The position numbers and the translations under genes are program-made. The notes below the pieces were generated by a model. It worked only from the letters and a program-made list of their open reading frames with translations, ran no database searches and was not told the DNA's origin. A DNA stretch of 64,000 nt from JBMDXB01 sp048594975 (GTDB taxonomy: Bacteria > Acidobacteriota > Vicinamibacteria > Vicinamibacterales > 2-12-FULL-66-21): NCBI GenBank assembly GCA_048594975.1, contig JBMDXQ010000124.1, positions 12,241-76,240 on the forward strand, written 5' to 3'. Shown piece after piece: positions 17,732 to 25,852 of the stretch. Each line of letters opens with the position of its first letter. The first letter of the stretch is position 1.

Positions 17732-17761
17732 AGTATAGGGCTCGCGCGTGACGAGCGTCAA
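17732..17761 (-). promoter_or_regulatory. Sigma-70-type promoter of the VWFA-hem run
   Basis: On the minus strand TTGACG (17761-17756), an 18-base spacer and TATACT (17737-17732). The expected transcription start falls at about 17725, one base from ATG 17724, which predicts a leaderless or nearly leaderless mRNA. Confidence 0.65.
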
Positions 17762-17809
17762 GGAACCTCGTTTCCCAGAAATCGTTGGTCGCGAAGGAGT
17801 TGCGCTTCC

Positions 17810-17839
17810 TTGACCGTGCCCGGAAGCGCGTGCTATAAA
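17810..17839 (+). promoter_or_regulatory. Sigma-70-type promoter of the nuo operon
   Basis: TTGACC (17810-17815), 18-base spacer, TATAAA (17834-17839). ATG of nuoA is at 17862 with AGGTGA as ribosome-binding site, giving a leader of about 15 bases. It is divergent from the VWFA-hem promoter 50 bases away. Confidence 0.65.
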
Positions 17840-17861
17840 CGCCGAACCGCAGTCAGGTGAA

Positions 17862-18221
17862 ATGCTCAGGACATACGTCCCCATCTTTCTGTTTGTCCTG
17901 ATCGCCATCGGTTTCGCTGTCTTCGCGCTCGTGTTCGCCGGGCTCGTGCGCCCGCGCAAGGACACCGTGGTGAAGCTGGAGCCGTACGAGTGCGGCATCG
18001 AAGCGGTCGGGGACGCGCGCGATCGTTACAGCATCCGCTACTACCTGATCGCGATGCTGTTCGTGATCTTCGACGTCGAGACGGTCTTCATGTTTCCCTG
18101 GGCGGTCGCGATCGATCAGCTCGCGCTCTTCGGGTTGATCGAGATGCTGATCTTTCTGTTCATCCTGGTGGTGGGCTACTTCTACGCGTGGAAGAAGGGC
18201 GCGCTGGAATGGCAGCTCTGA
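17862..18221 (+). CDS. nuoA: NADH-quinone oxidoreductase subunit A
   Basis: 119 residues, three transmembrane helices, membrane-arm subunit of complex I next to the quinone site. Diagnostic segments: LEPYECGIEAVGDARDRYSI in the long loop and FVIFDVETVFMFPWAV in the second helix. First gene of a nine-gene nuo operon. In most bacteria nuoB follows; here the next gene is nuoC, starting directly after the stop codon. Confidence 0.95.
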   Translation: MLRTYVPIFLFVLIAIGFAVFALVFAGLVRPRKDTVVKLEPYECGIEAVGDARDRYSIRYYLIAMLFVIFDVETVFMFPWAVAIDQLALFGLIEMLIFLFILVVGYFYAWKKGALEWQL

Positions 18222-18956
18222 ATGCCTGATCCCCCGACTCCTCCCGGCGCCGCCGGCGACAAGCCGGCCAGCGATGCGCGCGCCGAGCCGCTCTCCGGCG
18301 ACGTCTCGCGCGCCGGCGACGTTCCGAAGAACCCGGCCGCGGCCGTGCGGCCGTCCCCGGCTGCCGGAAAACCGGCGGAGCACGTGAAGACCGCCGCGCC
18401 GCCCGCCGGCCCGCCCGACCCTCCATCCCCCGCCGACCTGCAGCCGCCGGCCTTCGTGATCGCGCTGCAGGAGGCGCGTCCCGGCGCCGTGTCCCAGCTG
18501 TCGTACTGGGTGGGCGACTGGACGCTGATCGTGCCGGCGTCGCGGTTGCTGGAGGTGGCGACATACCTGCGGGACACTCCCGGCGCGCAGTTCGATTTCT
18601 GCAGCGACGTGACCGCCAGCGACTGGCCGCCTCGCGAGCAGCGGTTCGACGTGATCTACTGCCTGTACTCCATCGCACTGCGGCACCGGGTGCGCCTGAA
18701 AGTGCGGGCCCGGGAGGGCGAGGCGGTGCCGAGCGTCACCCCGCTGTGGCCGGCGGCGAACTGGCTCGAGCGCGAGGTCTTCGACATGTTCGGCATCCGC
18801 TTCGACGGCCATCCCGACCTGCGCCGCATCCTGATGCCCGAGGACTGGCAGGGGCACCCGCAGCGCAAGGATTACCCGCTCGAGGGGCCGGGCGAGCTGC
18901 TGCTCGAGAGCCCCACGGACTGGCTCAGGGTCAAGAGGGCGGCAGAGATCGAGTAG
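18222..18956 (+). CDS. nuoC: NADH-quinone oxidoreductase subunit C with a Pro/Ala-rich N-terminal extension
   Basis: 244 residues. The 30-kDa subunit fold occupies about 78-244 and shows CSDVTASDWP, RVRLKVRARE and the signature ANWLEREVFDMFGIRFDGH followed by RRILMPEDWQGHPQRKDYP. Residues 1-77 are a low-complexity Pro/Ala/Asp tail (for example PPSPADLQPP) absent from ordinary NuoC, so either it is a real disordered tail or the start lies downstream; no better internal start is obvious. It is a peripheral-arm subunit contacting NuoD, which follows after repeat R2. Confidence 0.92.
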   Translation: MPDPPTPPGAAGDKPASDARAEPLSGDVSRAGDVPKNPAAAVRPSPAAGKPAEHVKTAAPPAGPPDPPSPADLQPPAFVIALQEARPGAVSQLSYWVGDWTLIVPASRLLEVATYLRDTPGAQFDFCSDVTASDWPPREQRFDVIYCLYSIALRHRVRLKVRAREGEAVPSVTPLWPAANWLEREVFDMFGIRFDGHPDLRRILMPEDWQGHPQRKDYPLEGPGELLLESPTDWLRVKRAAEIE

Positions 18957-18963
18957 CTGTCCA

Positions 18964-19071
18964 TGTCGAATGCTGACTGGCGAACGCCGAACGCGCATCC
19001 CCGTTCGCTGCTGACGCATTCGACCTCGGCGCTGGCGGTTCGGCACTTGGCATTCGGCATTCGCCATTGAC
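18964..19071. repeat. Heptad-periodic inverted-repeat element R2 (ATTCGGC unit)
   Basis: The whole gap between nuoC and nuoD can be read as consecutive degenerate 7-mers without losing phase: TCGAATG, CTGACTG, GCGAACG, CCGAACG on the left, and CGGTTCG, GCACTTG, GCATTCG, GCATTCG, CCATTGA on the right. The arms are inverted copies. The right end (CATTGAC) directly abuts the nuoD ATG, so no normal ribosome-binding site precedes nuoD. Confidence 0.85.
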
Positions 19072-20172
19072 ATGTTCGACACCAACGAGCTCGTCATCAA
19101 CATGGGGCCGCAGCACCCCAGCACGCACGGCGTGCTGCGGGTGATCCTGCGACTCGACGGCGAGCGCGTCATCGGCAGCGACGTCGTCATCGGCTACCTC
19201 CACCGCGGCATCGAGAAGCTGTGCGAGCAGCGCGACTGGGCGCAGATCGTCCTCATCACCGACCGCATGGACTACGTGGCGGCGGCGAGCAACAACCTGG
19301 GCTACTGCGAGACCGTCGAGAAGCTGATGTCGCTGGAGGTGCCGCCCCGCGCCAGGTATATCCGCACGATTCTCGCCGAGCTCCAGCGCATCGCCAGCCA
19401 CGACCTGTGGCTGGGGACGCATGCCATGGACATCGGCGCGATGACGGTGTTTCTCTACGCGTTCCGCGAACGCGAGCTGATTCTCGACCTGTTCGAGGAG
19501 TACTGCGGCGCGCGCCTCACCTATAACGCGATGCGCGTCGGCGGGCTGCCGCTGGACATCCCGCCCGGCTGGGACCGGAAGGTCCGCGAGTTCTGCGATA
19601 TTCAGGACGCGAAGTCGGTCGAGTACGAGCAACTGCTGACGCGCAACCGGATCTGGCGGGAGCGCACGCGCAGCGTCGGCGTGATTTCCGGGGCCGACGC
19701 CATCGCCATCGGCCTGAGCGGTCCGTCGCTGCGCGCTTCGGCGGTGATGCGCGACGTGCGCAAGGACGAACCGTACGCCGCCTACGCGGACTTCGAGTTC
19801 GACGTGCCGATCGGGCTCGCCGGCGACACCTACGACCGCTATCTCGTGCGCATCGAGGAGCTGCGGCAGGCCACGCGGATCATCCGGCAGGCGCTCGACG
19901 GATTGCCCGAGGGGCCGATCCTCGGGAAGGTCCCGCGCCTGATCAAGCCGCCGGCCGGGGAGACCTATCACGCCATCGAGTCCCCGAAAGGGGAGATCGG
20001 CTACTTCATCGTGAGCGACGGCAAGTCGAACGTGCCGTACCGGTTCCGCGTGCGCCCACCGTCGTTCTGCAACCTCCAGGCGCTGCCGCAGCTGATCAAG
20101 GGCCACCTCGTCGCCGACGTGGTCGCGCTCATCGGCTCGATCGACATCGTCCTGGGGGAGGTTGACCGGTGA
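19072..20172 (+). CDS. nuoD: NADH-quinone oxidoreductase subunit D
   Basis: 366 residues, 49-kDa subunit lining the quinone cavity with NuoB. It begins at LVINMGPQHPSTHGVLRVIL, with the conserved His and Tyr region around quinone, YLHRGIEKLCEQRDW, NNLGYCETVEKL, and ends CNLQALPQLIKGHLVADVVALIGSIDIVLGEVDR-type sequence, the normal C-terminus. It is separate from NuoC rather than fused. The start lies directly at the end of repeat R2. The stop is followed immediately by the nuoH ATG. Confidence 0.96.
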   Translation: MFDTNELVINMGPQHPSTHGVLRVILRLDGERVIGSDVVIGYLHRGIEKLCEQRDWAQIVLITDRMDYVAAASNNLGYCETVEKLMSLEVPPRARYIRTILAELQRIASHDLWLGTHAMDIGAMTVFLYAFRERELILDLFEEYCGARLTYNAMRVGGLPLDIPPGWDRKVREFCDIQDAKSVEYEQLLTRNRIWRERTRSVGVISGADAIAIGLSGPSLRASAVMRDVRKDEPYAAYADFEFDVPIGLAGDTYDRYLVRIEELRQATRIIRQALDGLPEGPILGKVPRLIKPPAGETYHAIESPKGEIGYFIVSDGKSNVPYRFRVRPPSFCNLQALPQLIKGHLVADVVALIGSIDIVLGEVDR

Positions 20173-21192
20173 ATGGCTGAGACCTTCATCCTCCCGCTGC
20201 TGAAGATCGTCGTCCTGCTGGCCGCCGTCCTGCTCGCCGTCATGTACATGACGTTGCTCGAGCGCAAGGTCGTGGCCTGGGTGCAGGTGCGGCTCGGGCC
20301 GATGCGCGTCGGGCCGCAGGGTGTGCTGCAGCCGGTGGCCGACGCGGTGAAGCTGCTGCTCAAGGAGGACATCACGCCGGTGCGCGCCGACCGCTGGGTG
20401 TTCACGCTCGCGCCCATCCTCTCGATGGTGCCGGCGCTCATCGCCTTCGCGGTCATCCCGTTCGGCTCCGAGGTGACGCTCTTCGGCTATCGCGTCTCGA
20501 TGTACATCGCCGACATCAACGTCGGGCTGCTCTACATCGTGTCCATCGCCTCGATTGGCGTCTACGGCATCATCCTCGCGGGTTACGCCTCGAACAGCAA
20601 GTACCCGCTGCTGGCCGGCCTGCGCGCCTCCGCGCAGCTCATCAGCTACGAGATCGCGGTGACGATGATGCTGGTGAGCGTGGTGGTGATGTCCGGGACG
20701 CTCAGCATGGTGGGCATTACCGAGGCGCAGCGCAACGCCGGGCTGTGGTACGTGTTCGTGCAGCCGGTGGCCTTCTTCGTCCTGTTCATCGGCGGCCTGG
20801 CGGAGACCAACCGCGCGCCGTTCGACATGCCGGAGGCGGAGCAGGAGCTGGTCGGCGGCTTCCACACCGAGTACAGCGGCATGCGATTCGCGCTGTTCTT
20901 CCTCGCGGAGTACACCAACATGATCGTCGTCTCCGCGGTGACGACGACGCTGTTCTTCGGCGGCTATCTGCGCCCGTTCCCGAACATCGCGGCGCTGTGG
21001 TTCCTCGACTACGTTCCCGGCTGGATCTGGTTCCTGCTGAAGACCTTCGCGTTCCTCTACGTCTTCATCTGGGTGCGCGCCACGCTGCCGCGGTATCGCT
21101 ACGACCAGCTGATGCGCCTCGGATGGAAGGTGCTGATCCCGCTCGGCATCGCCAACCTGGTGATCACGGGAGTGCTCAAGGTGCTGTGGTGA
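20173..21192 (+). CDS. nuoH: NADH-quinone oxidoreductase subunit H
   Basis: 339 residues, eight or nine transmembrane helices, membrane subunit at the joint of the two arms. Diagnostic are LLERKVVAWVQVRLGPMRVG, the acidic loop AETNRAPFDMPEAEQELVGG and the ending RYRYDQLMRLGWKVLIPLGI. Start ATG follows the nuoD stop with no spacer. nuoI, which usually follows nuoH, is absent; nuoJ comes next. Confidence 0.96.
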   Translation: MAETFILPLLKIVVLLAAVLLAVMYMTLLERKVVAWVQVRLGPMRVGPQGVLQPVADAVKLLLKEDITPVRADRWVFTLAPILSMVPALIAFAVIPFGSEVTLFGYRVSMYIADINVGLLYIVSIASIGVYGIILAGYASNSKYPLLAGLRASAQLISYEIAVTMMLVSVVVMSGTLSMVGITEAQRNAGLWYVFVQPVAFFVLFIGGLAETNRAPFDMPEAEQELVGGFHTEYSGMRFALFFLAEYTNMIVVSAVTTTLFFGGYLRPFPNIAALWFLDYVPGWIWFLLKTFAFLYVFIWVRATLPRYRYDQLMRLGWKVLIPLGIANLVITGVLKVLW

Positions 21193-21217
21193 CGCGCCGG
21201 TGCGCGCCGGGAGCCCG

Positions 21218-21736
21218 ATGCTCGAATCGCTGATCTTCTATACGCTCGCCGCCTGCATCCTCGGGTTCGGCGTGCTCGTCGTCACGGCGCGCAACACCGT
21301 GCACAGCGTGCTGTTCCTGGTCGCCAACTTCCTCTGCGTGGCGGTCGTCTACGTGCTGCTCGCCGCCGAGTTCCTCGCGGTCATCCAGGTGCTGGTCTAC
21401 GCCGGCGGCATCGTCGTCCTCTACTTGTTCGTGGTGATGCTGGTGAACCTCAAGCGGCCGCCGGAGGCGCCGCTCGATCGGCGGCGGCAGTCGCGGCTGG
21501 GCCTGCTGCTGGCGGCCGGCATACTCGCCGAGATCACGGCGATCCTCGCCTACTCGGCGCTGCGCCCGCCGCCCGCGGCGGCGAGTCCCGCCGGGGCGCT
21601 CAGCGCCGAGGGGAACACGAAGGTGGTGGGCATGCTGCTCTACACCGATTACCTGATCCCCTTCGAGGTCGCGTCGATGCTCCTGCTGGTCGGGATGATC
21701 GGCGCCATCCTGCTGGCCAAGAAGGAGCTCGACTGA
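21218..21736 (+). CDS. nuoJ: NADH-quinone oxidoreductase subunit J
   Basis: 172 residues, five transmembrane helices. The third-helix segment EFLAVIQVLVYAGGIVVLYLFVVMLVN contains the conserved pi-bulge region; short form shown here is VIQVLVYAGGIVVLY. The C-terminal helix ends LVGMIGAILLAKKELD. ATG 21218 is preferred over GTG 21200 because the first helix begins there. Its stop overlaps the nuoK ATG by one base (TGATG). Confidence 0.93.
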   Translation: MLESLIFYTLAACILGFGVLVVTARNTVHSVLFLVANFLCVAVVYVLLAAEFLAVIQVLVYAGGIVVLYLFVVMLVNLKRPPEAPLDRRRQSRLGLLLAAGILAEITAILAYSALRPPPAAASPAGALSAEGNTKVVGMLLYTDYLIPFEVASMLLLVGMIGAILLAKKELD

Positions 21737-22044
21737 TGGTGCCGATCACCCCCTATCACTACCTGGTGCTGTCGGCGGCACTGTTCATGATCGGCGTCAT
21801 CGGCGTGATGGTGCGGCGCAACGTCATCATCGTGTTCATGTCGATCGAGCTGATGCTCAACGCGGTGAACATCAACCTGGCGGCGTTCTCCTACCAGCTG
21901 CAGAACGCGGTCGGCCAGGTGTTCGCGATCTTCGTCATCGCGGTGGCGGCGGCGGAGGCGGCGGTGGGGCTCGGGATCATCCTGGCGTTCTACCGCAACA
22001 AGGAAACGCTCAACATCGACGAAATGAACCTGATGCGATGGTAA
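21736..22044 (+). CDS. nuoK: NADH-quinone oxidoreductase subunit K
   Basis: 102 residues, three helices. Contains MVRRNVIIVFMSIELMLNAV with the proton-path glutamate and VFAIFVIAVAAAEAAVGLGI with the second glutamate; both key acids are present. One-base overlap with nuoJ; nuoL starts 13 bases downstream. Confidence 0.96.
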   Translation: MVPITPYHYLVLSAALFMIGVIGVMVRRNVIIVFMSIELMLNAVNINLAAFSYQLQNAVGQVFAIFVIAVAAAEAAVGLGIILAFYRNKETLNIDEMNLMRW

Positions 22045-22057
22045 GCGACGATCCGCA

Positions 22058-24298
22058 ATGGACCTGATCTGGCTCATTCCCGTGTTGCCCCTGGCGGGCG
22101 CCCTGCTGAACGGGCTGCTCGGCATCCGCTGGTTCGGCCGCGCCGCGGCCGGCCTGGTGGCCTGCGCGACGATGGCGGCGGCGCTCGCGCTGTCGATCTG
22201 GGCGTTCGTGAAACTGCTCGCGCTGCCGTCCGGCGCGCGCGTCCACGACGTCGTGCTCGCGACCTGGATCCCGGCGATCCCGCTGGAGACCGCGCGCGGC
22301 CTCGGGGCCTTCGAGGCGCCCTGGGCGTTCCGGCTGGATCCGCTCTCGGCGGTGATGATCCTCGTGGTCACCGGCGTGGGCTTCCTGATCCACGTGTACG
22401 CCACCGGGTACATGCACGACGAACCGCGCGGCGGCTATGCGCGCTTCTTCTCGTACCTGAACCTGTTCTGCTTCTTCATGCTCGTGCTCGTGCTGGGCAG
22501 CAACTTCCTGGTCCTGTTCGTCGGCTGGGAAGGCGTCGGGCTCTGCTCCTACCTGCTCATCGGCTTCTGGTACGAGAAGAAAAGCGCGGCGGATGCCGGC
22601 AAGAAGGCGTTCCTGACCAACCGCATCGGCGACTGGGGCTTCCTGCTCGGACTGTTCCTCGTCTTCTTCACCTTCGGCACGCTCGACTTCCGCGCCGTCG
22701 CCGCCGCCGCCGCCGCGATGCCGGTCGAGACGGCGGGGTTTGGCACGCTGTCGCTCATCTGCCTGCTGTTGTTCGTCGGCGCGACCGGGAAGAGCGCGCA
22801 GATCCCGCTGTACGTCTGGCTGCCGGACGCGATGGAAGGCCCGACGCCGGTCTCGGCGCTGATCCACGCCGCCACGATGGTGACCGCGGGCGTATACATG
22901 GTGGCGCGCAACGCGGTGCTGTTCGAGCACGCGCCCACCGTGATGCTCATCGTCGCCATCATCGGGACGCTGACCGCGGTGATGGCGGCCACCATCGGGC
23001 TGGTGCAGAACGACATCAAGCGCGTGCTCGCCTACTCGACGGTCTCGCAGCTCGGCTACATGTTCCTGGCCACCGGCGTGGGAGCGTTTGCCGCCGGCAT
23101 CTTCCACCTGACGACGCACGCGTTTTTCAAGGCGCTGCTCTTCCTCGGCAGCGGCTCGGTGATCCATGCGATGGCCGGCGAGCAGGACATGCAGCGGATG
23201 GGCGGGCTGAAGAAGTACATGCCCCAGACCTTCGTGACCATGATGGTCGGCACCCTCGCGATCGCCGGCATTCCGCCGCTCGCGGGCTTCTTCAGCAAGG
23301 ACGAGATTCTCTACCGGACCTTCGTCAGCAACCGCGTGCTCTGGGCGCTGGCCGTCCTGACCGCGCTGATGACCGCCTTCTACATGTTCCGGCTGATCTC
23401 GCTGACCTTCTTCGGCGATTACCGCGGCCCCGCCTGGTCGCGCGCCGCCTCGCCGGCGGCGGCGGCGGAAGCGGCGGTCCACGGCGCCGTCCATCCCCGC
23501 GACGCGCACGCGCACGGGCACGCGCATCGGGACGACCACGACGTGACGCACGGCGCAGCCGACGTGCTGGTTCAGGTGCACGCCTGGCATGGGCCGCACG
23601 AATCGCCGCGCGTGATGACTGGTCCGCTGCTGGCGCTGGCCGTCGGGGCGATCGTTGCCGGGTTCGTCGGCGTCCCGGAGGCGCTCGGTGGCCGCAACGC
23701 CTTCGAGCACTTCCTCGAGCCGAGCTTTACCGCCCCGGCGGCGAACGCCCCGGACGCGGCCGCCGGGACCCACGCTCCCAGCGAAGCCGCTGCCGCAGGG
23801 GCGCACGCCGCCGAGGCCGGCGCCGGGGAGGGCCACGGCCTCGAGTTGTGGCTGATGGTCTTCTCGGTGCTCGTGGCGGCGGCCGGCATCGCGGTGGCCC
23901 GGCACCTGTACCTCAGCAACCCGGCCGTGCTGGCGCGGCTCACCGCCCGCTGGCCCGGCGCGTACGCGCTGCTGTTCAACAAGTACTTCGTCGACGAGTT
24001 GTACGACGCGACGGTGATCCGCGGCACGACGGCGGGCGCGCGCGGGCTGTGGGCGTTCGATCGGGTCGTCGTCGACGGCGCGGTCGACGGTTCAGGCCTG
24101 GTGACGCGGCTCGCGTCCTGGTTCTCGCACATGGCCGACAAATACGTGGTCGACGGCGCGGTGAACCTCGCGGGCTGGAGCGCCGGGGAGGGCAGCCTGT
24201 TCCTCCGCCGCCTGCAGACCGGGCTCGTGCAGAACTACGCGCTGCTGATGGTGGCCGGCGTGTTCATCTTCCTGACCCTCTACCTGATTGCCCGGTAG
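22058..24298 (+). CDS. nuoL: NADH-quinone oxidoreductase subunit L, with His-rich and Ala-rich loop insertions
   Basis: 746 residues, longer than the usual 610-680. Antiporter-like core at about 60-440 with FLVLFVGWEGVGLCSYLLIG, TGKSAQIPLYVWLPDAMEGP (proton-path lysine), LIHAATMVTAGVYM and KRVLAYSTVSQLGYM. The extra length lies after the core: a His-rich loop near residues 480-505 (RDAHAHGHAHRDDHD) and an Ala/His-rich loop near 560-600 (GAHAAEAGAGEGHG). The C-terminus carries the lateral helix and ends in a final helix (ALLMVAGVFIFLTLYL). Distal proton pump of complex I. Confidence 0.95.
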   Translation: MDLIWLIPVLPLAGALLNGLLGIRWFGRAAAGLVACATMAAALALSIWAFVKLLALPSGARVHDVVLATWIPAIPLETARGLGAFEAPWAFRLDPLSAVMILVVTGVGFLIHVYATGYMHDEPRGGYARFFSYLNLFCFFMLVLVLGSNFLVLFVGWEGVGLCSYLLIGFWYEKKSAADAGKKAFLTNRIGDWGFLLGLFLVFFTFGTLDFRAVAAAAAAMPVETAGFGTLSLICLLLFVGATGKSAQIPLYVWLPDAMEGPTPVSALIHAATMVTAGVYMVARNAVLFEHAPTVMLIVAIIGTLTAVMAATIGLVQNDIKRVLAYSTVSQLGYMFLATGVGAFAAGIFHLTTHAFFKALLFLGSGSVIHAMAGEQDMQRMGGLKKYMPQTFVTMMVGTLAIAGIPPLAGFFSKDEILYRTFVSNRVLWALAVLTALMTAFYMFRLISLTFFGDYRGPAWSRAASPAAAAEAAVHGAVHPRDAHAHGHAHRDDHDVTHGAADVLVQVHAWHGPHESPRVMTGPLLALAVGAIVAGFVGVPEALGGRNAFEHFLEPSFTAPAANAPDAAAGTHAPSEAAAAGAHAAEAGAGEGHGLELWLMVFSVLVAAAGIAVARHLYLSNPAVLARLTARWPGAYALLFNKYFVDELYDATVIRGTTAGARGLWAFDRVVVDGAVDGSGLVTRLASWFSHMADKYVVDGAVNLAGWSAGEGSLFLRRLQTGLVQNYALLMVAGVFIFLTLYLIAR

Positions 24299-24304
24299 CC
24301 GATT

Positions 24305-25852
24305 ATGAGCTTCTTCAACAATCACCTGCTGTCGGTGATCCTCTTCACGCCGCTGGTCGGCGCGGCCATCCTGCTGCTCATCGACACGCGGAAGGAAGAC
24401 ACCCTCCGGTGGACCGCCAACGCGTTCGGCGTGCTGGGCTTCCTCGTCTCCGTGCCGCTGTGGTTCCGCTACGACCCGAAGGGCGATGCCTGGCAGTTCG
24501 TGGAGCGGGCCAGCTGGATTCCCTCGCTTCGCGCAGAGTACGTCCTCGGGGTGGACGGTTTCAGCGTGCTGTTGATTCTGCTCACGACCCTGATGGGGCT
24601 GATCGCCATCCTGTCGTCGTGGACCGCCATCACCGAGCGCGTGAAGGAGTACTACGTCTTCATGCTCGTGCTGCAGACGGGCATGCTCGGGGCGTTCGTG
24701 GCGCTCGACTTCCTGCTCTTCTTCCTCTTCTGGGAAGTGATGCTCGTGCCGATGTACTTCCTCATCGGCATCTGGGGGGGCGGTCGGCGGCTCTACTCGG
24801 CGATCAAGTTCTTCCTCTACACGCTGGTGGGCAGTGTCGTCATGCTGCTCGGCATCCTGGCGCTGTATTTCTACAACGGGCAGTCGTTCGACATCACCGC
24901 GATGCACGAGCTGTCCCTGCCCTTCGGCCTGCAGAAGTGGGTGTTCCTCGCCTTCTTCCTCGGGTTCGCCATCAAGGTGCCGATGTTCCCGTTCCACACC
25001 TGGCTGCCCGACGCGCACACCGACGCCCCGACCGCCGGCTCGGTGATCCTCGCCGCCGTCCTGCTGAAGATGGGGACCTACGGGTTCATCCGTTTCAGCC
25101 TGCCGATCCTGCCGGACGCGTCGCGCTACTTCGTGCCGCTGGTGGTCGGGCTGTCGATCGTCGGCATCGTCTACGGCGCGCTGGTGGCGCTGGCGCAGTC
25201 CGACTGGAAGCGGCTGGTCGCCTACTCGAGCGTCAGCCACATGGCCATGGTGATGCTCGGGATGTTCGCGTTCACCCCGGTCGGGGTGATGGGCAGCATC
25301 GTCCAGCAGATCAACCACGGGATCTCGACCGGGGCGTTGTTCCTCATCGTCGGCATCGTCTACGAGCGGCGGCACACGCGCGAGATTTCCGAGTACGGCG
25401 GGCTGTCCAAGGTGATGCCGGTGTTCGCCGCCGTCTTCCTGATCATGACGATGTCGTCGATCGGTCTGCCGACGCTGAACGGCTTCATCGGCGAAGTGTT
25501 GATCCTGACCGGCGTCTACGTGGTGAACAAGCTCTGGGCGGCCGTGGCCGCGACCGGGATCATCCTGGGCGCGGCCTACATGCTGTGGCTGTATCAGCGG
25601 ACGATGTTCGGCAAGGTGGAGAACCCGGCCAACGCCTCGCTGAAGGACCTGAGCGGCCGTGAGGTCGCCACCTTCGTCCCGTTGATCCTCCTGGCGGTAT
25701 GGATAGGCCTCTACCCGGCGCCGTTCCTGCGCCGGCTGGAATCCTCGGTCGAGCGGGTGGTGGCGCGGGTGAACAGTGCCTACGCCCCGAACGCCAGCGC
25801 GCCGGCGGCCACCGCTCCGCCGGCGGCGCAGCCGGTGGAGGCGGGCCGCTGA
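24305..25852 (+). CDS. nuoM: NADH-quinone oxidoreductase subunit M
   Basis: 515 residues, 14 transmembrane helices. Visible: LLFFLFWEVMLVPMYFLIGI with the conserved helix-5 glutamate, GFAIKVPMFPFHTWLPDAHT with the lysine, DAPTAGSVILAAVLLKMGTY and KRLVAYSSVSHMAMVMLG. The short Ala/Pro-rich tail (PAATAPPAAQPVEAG) is unusual. The stop overlaps the nuoN ATG by one base. Confidence 0.96.
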   Translation: MSFFNNHLLSVILFTPLVGAAILLLIDTRKEDTLRWTANAFGVLGFLVSVPLWFRYDPKGDAWQFVERASWIPSLRAEYVLGVDGFSVLLILLTTLMGLIAILSSWTAITERVKEYYVFMLVLQTGMLGAFVALDFLLFFLFWEVMLVPMYFLIGIWGGGRRLYSAIKFFLYTLVGSVVMLLGILALYFYNGQSFDITAMHELSLPFGLQKWVFLAFFLGFAIKVPMFPFHTWLPDAHTDAPTAGSVILAAVLLKMGTYGFIRFSLPILPDASRYFVPLVVGLSIVGIVYGALVALAQSDWKRLVAYSSVSHMAMVMLGMFAFTPVGVMGSIVQQINHGISTGALFLIVGIVYERRHTREISEYGGLSKVMPVFAAVFLIMTMSSIGLPTLNGFIGEVLILTGVYVVNKLWAAVAATGIILGAAYMLWLYQRTMFGKVENPANASLKDLSGREVATFVPLILLAVWIGLYPAPFLRRLESSVERVVARVNSAYAPNASAPAATAPPAAQPVEAGR

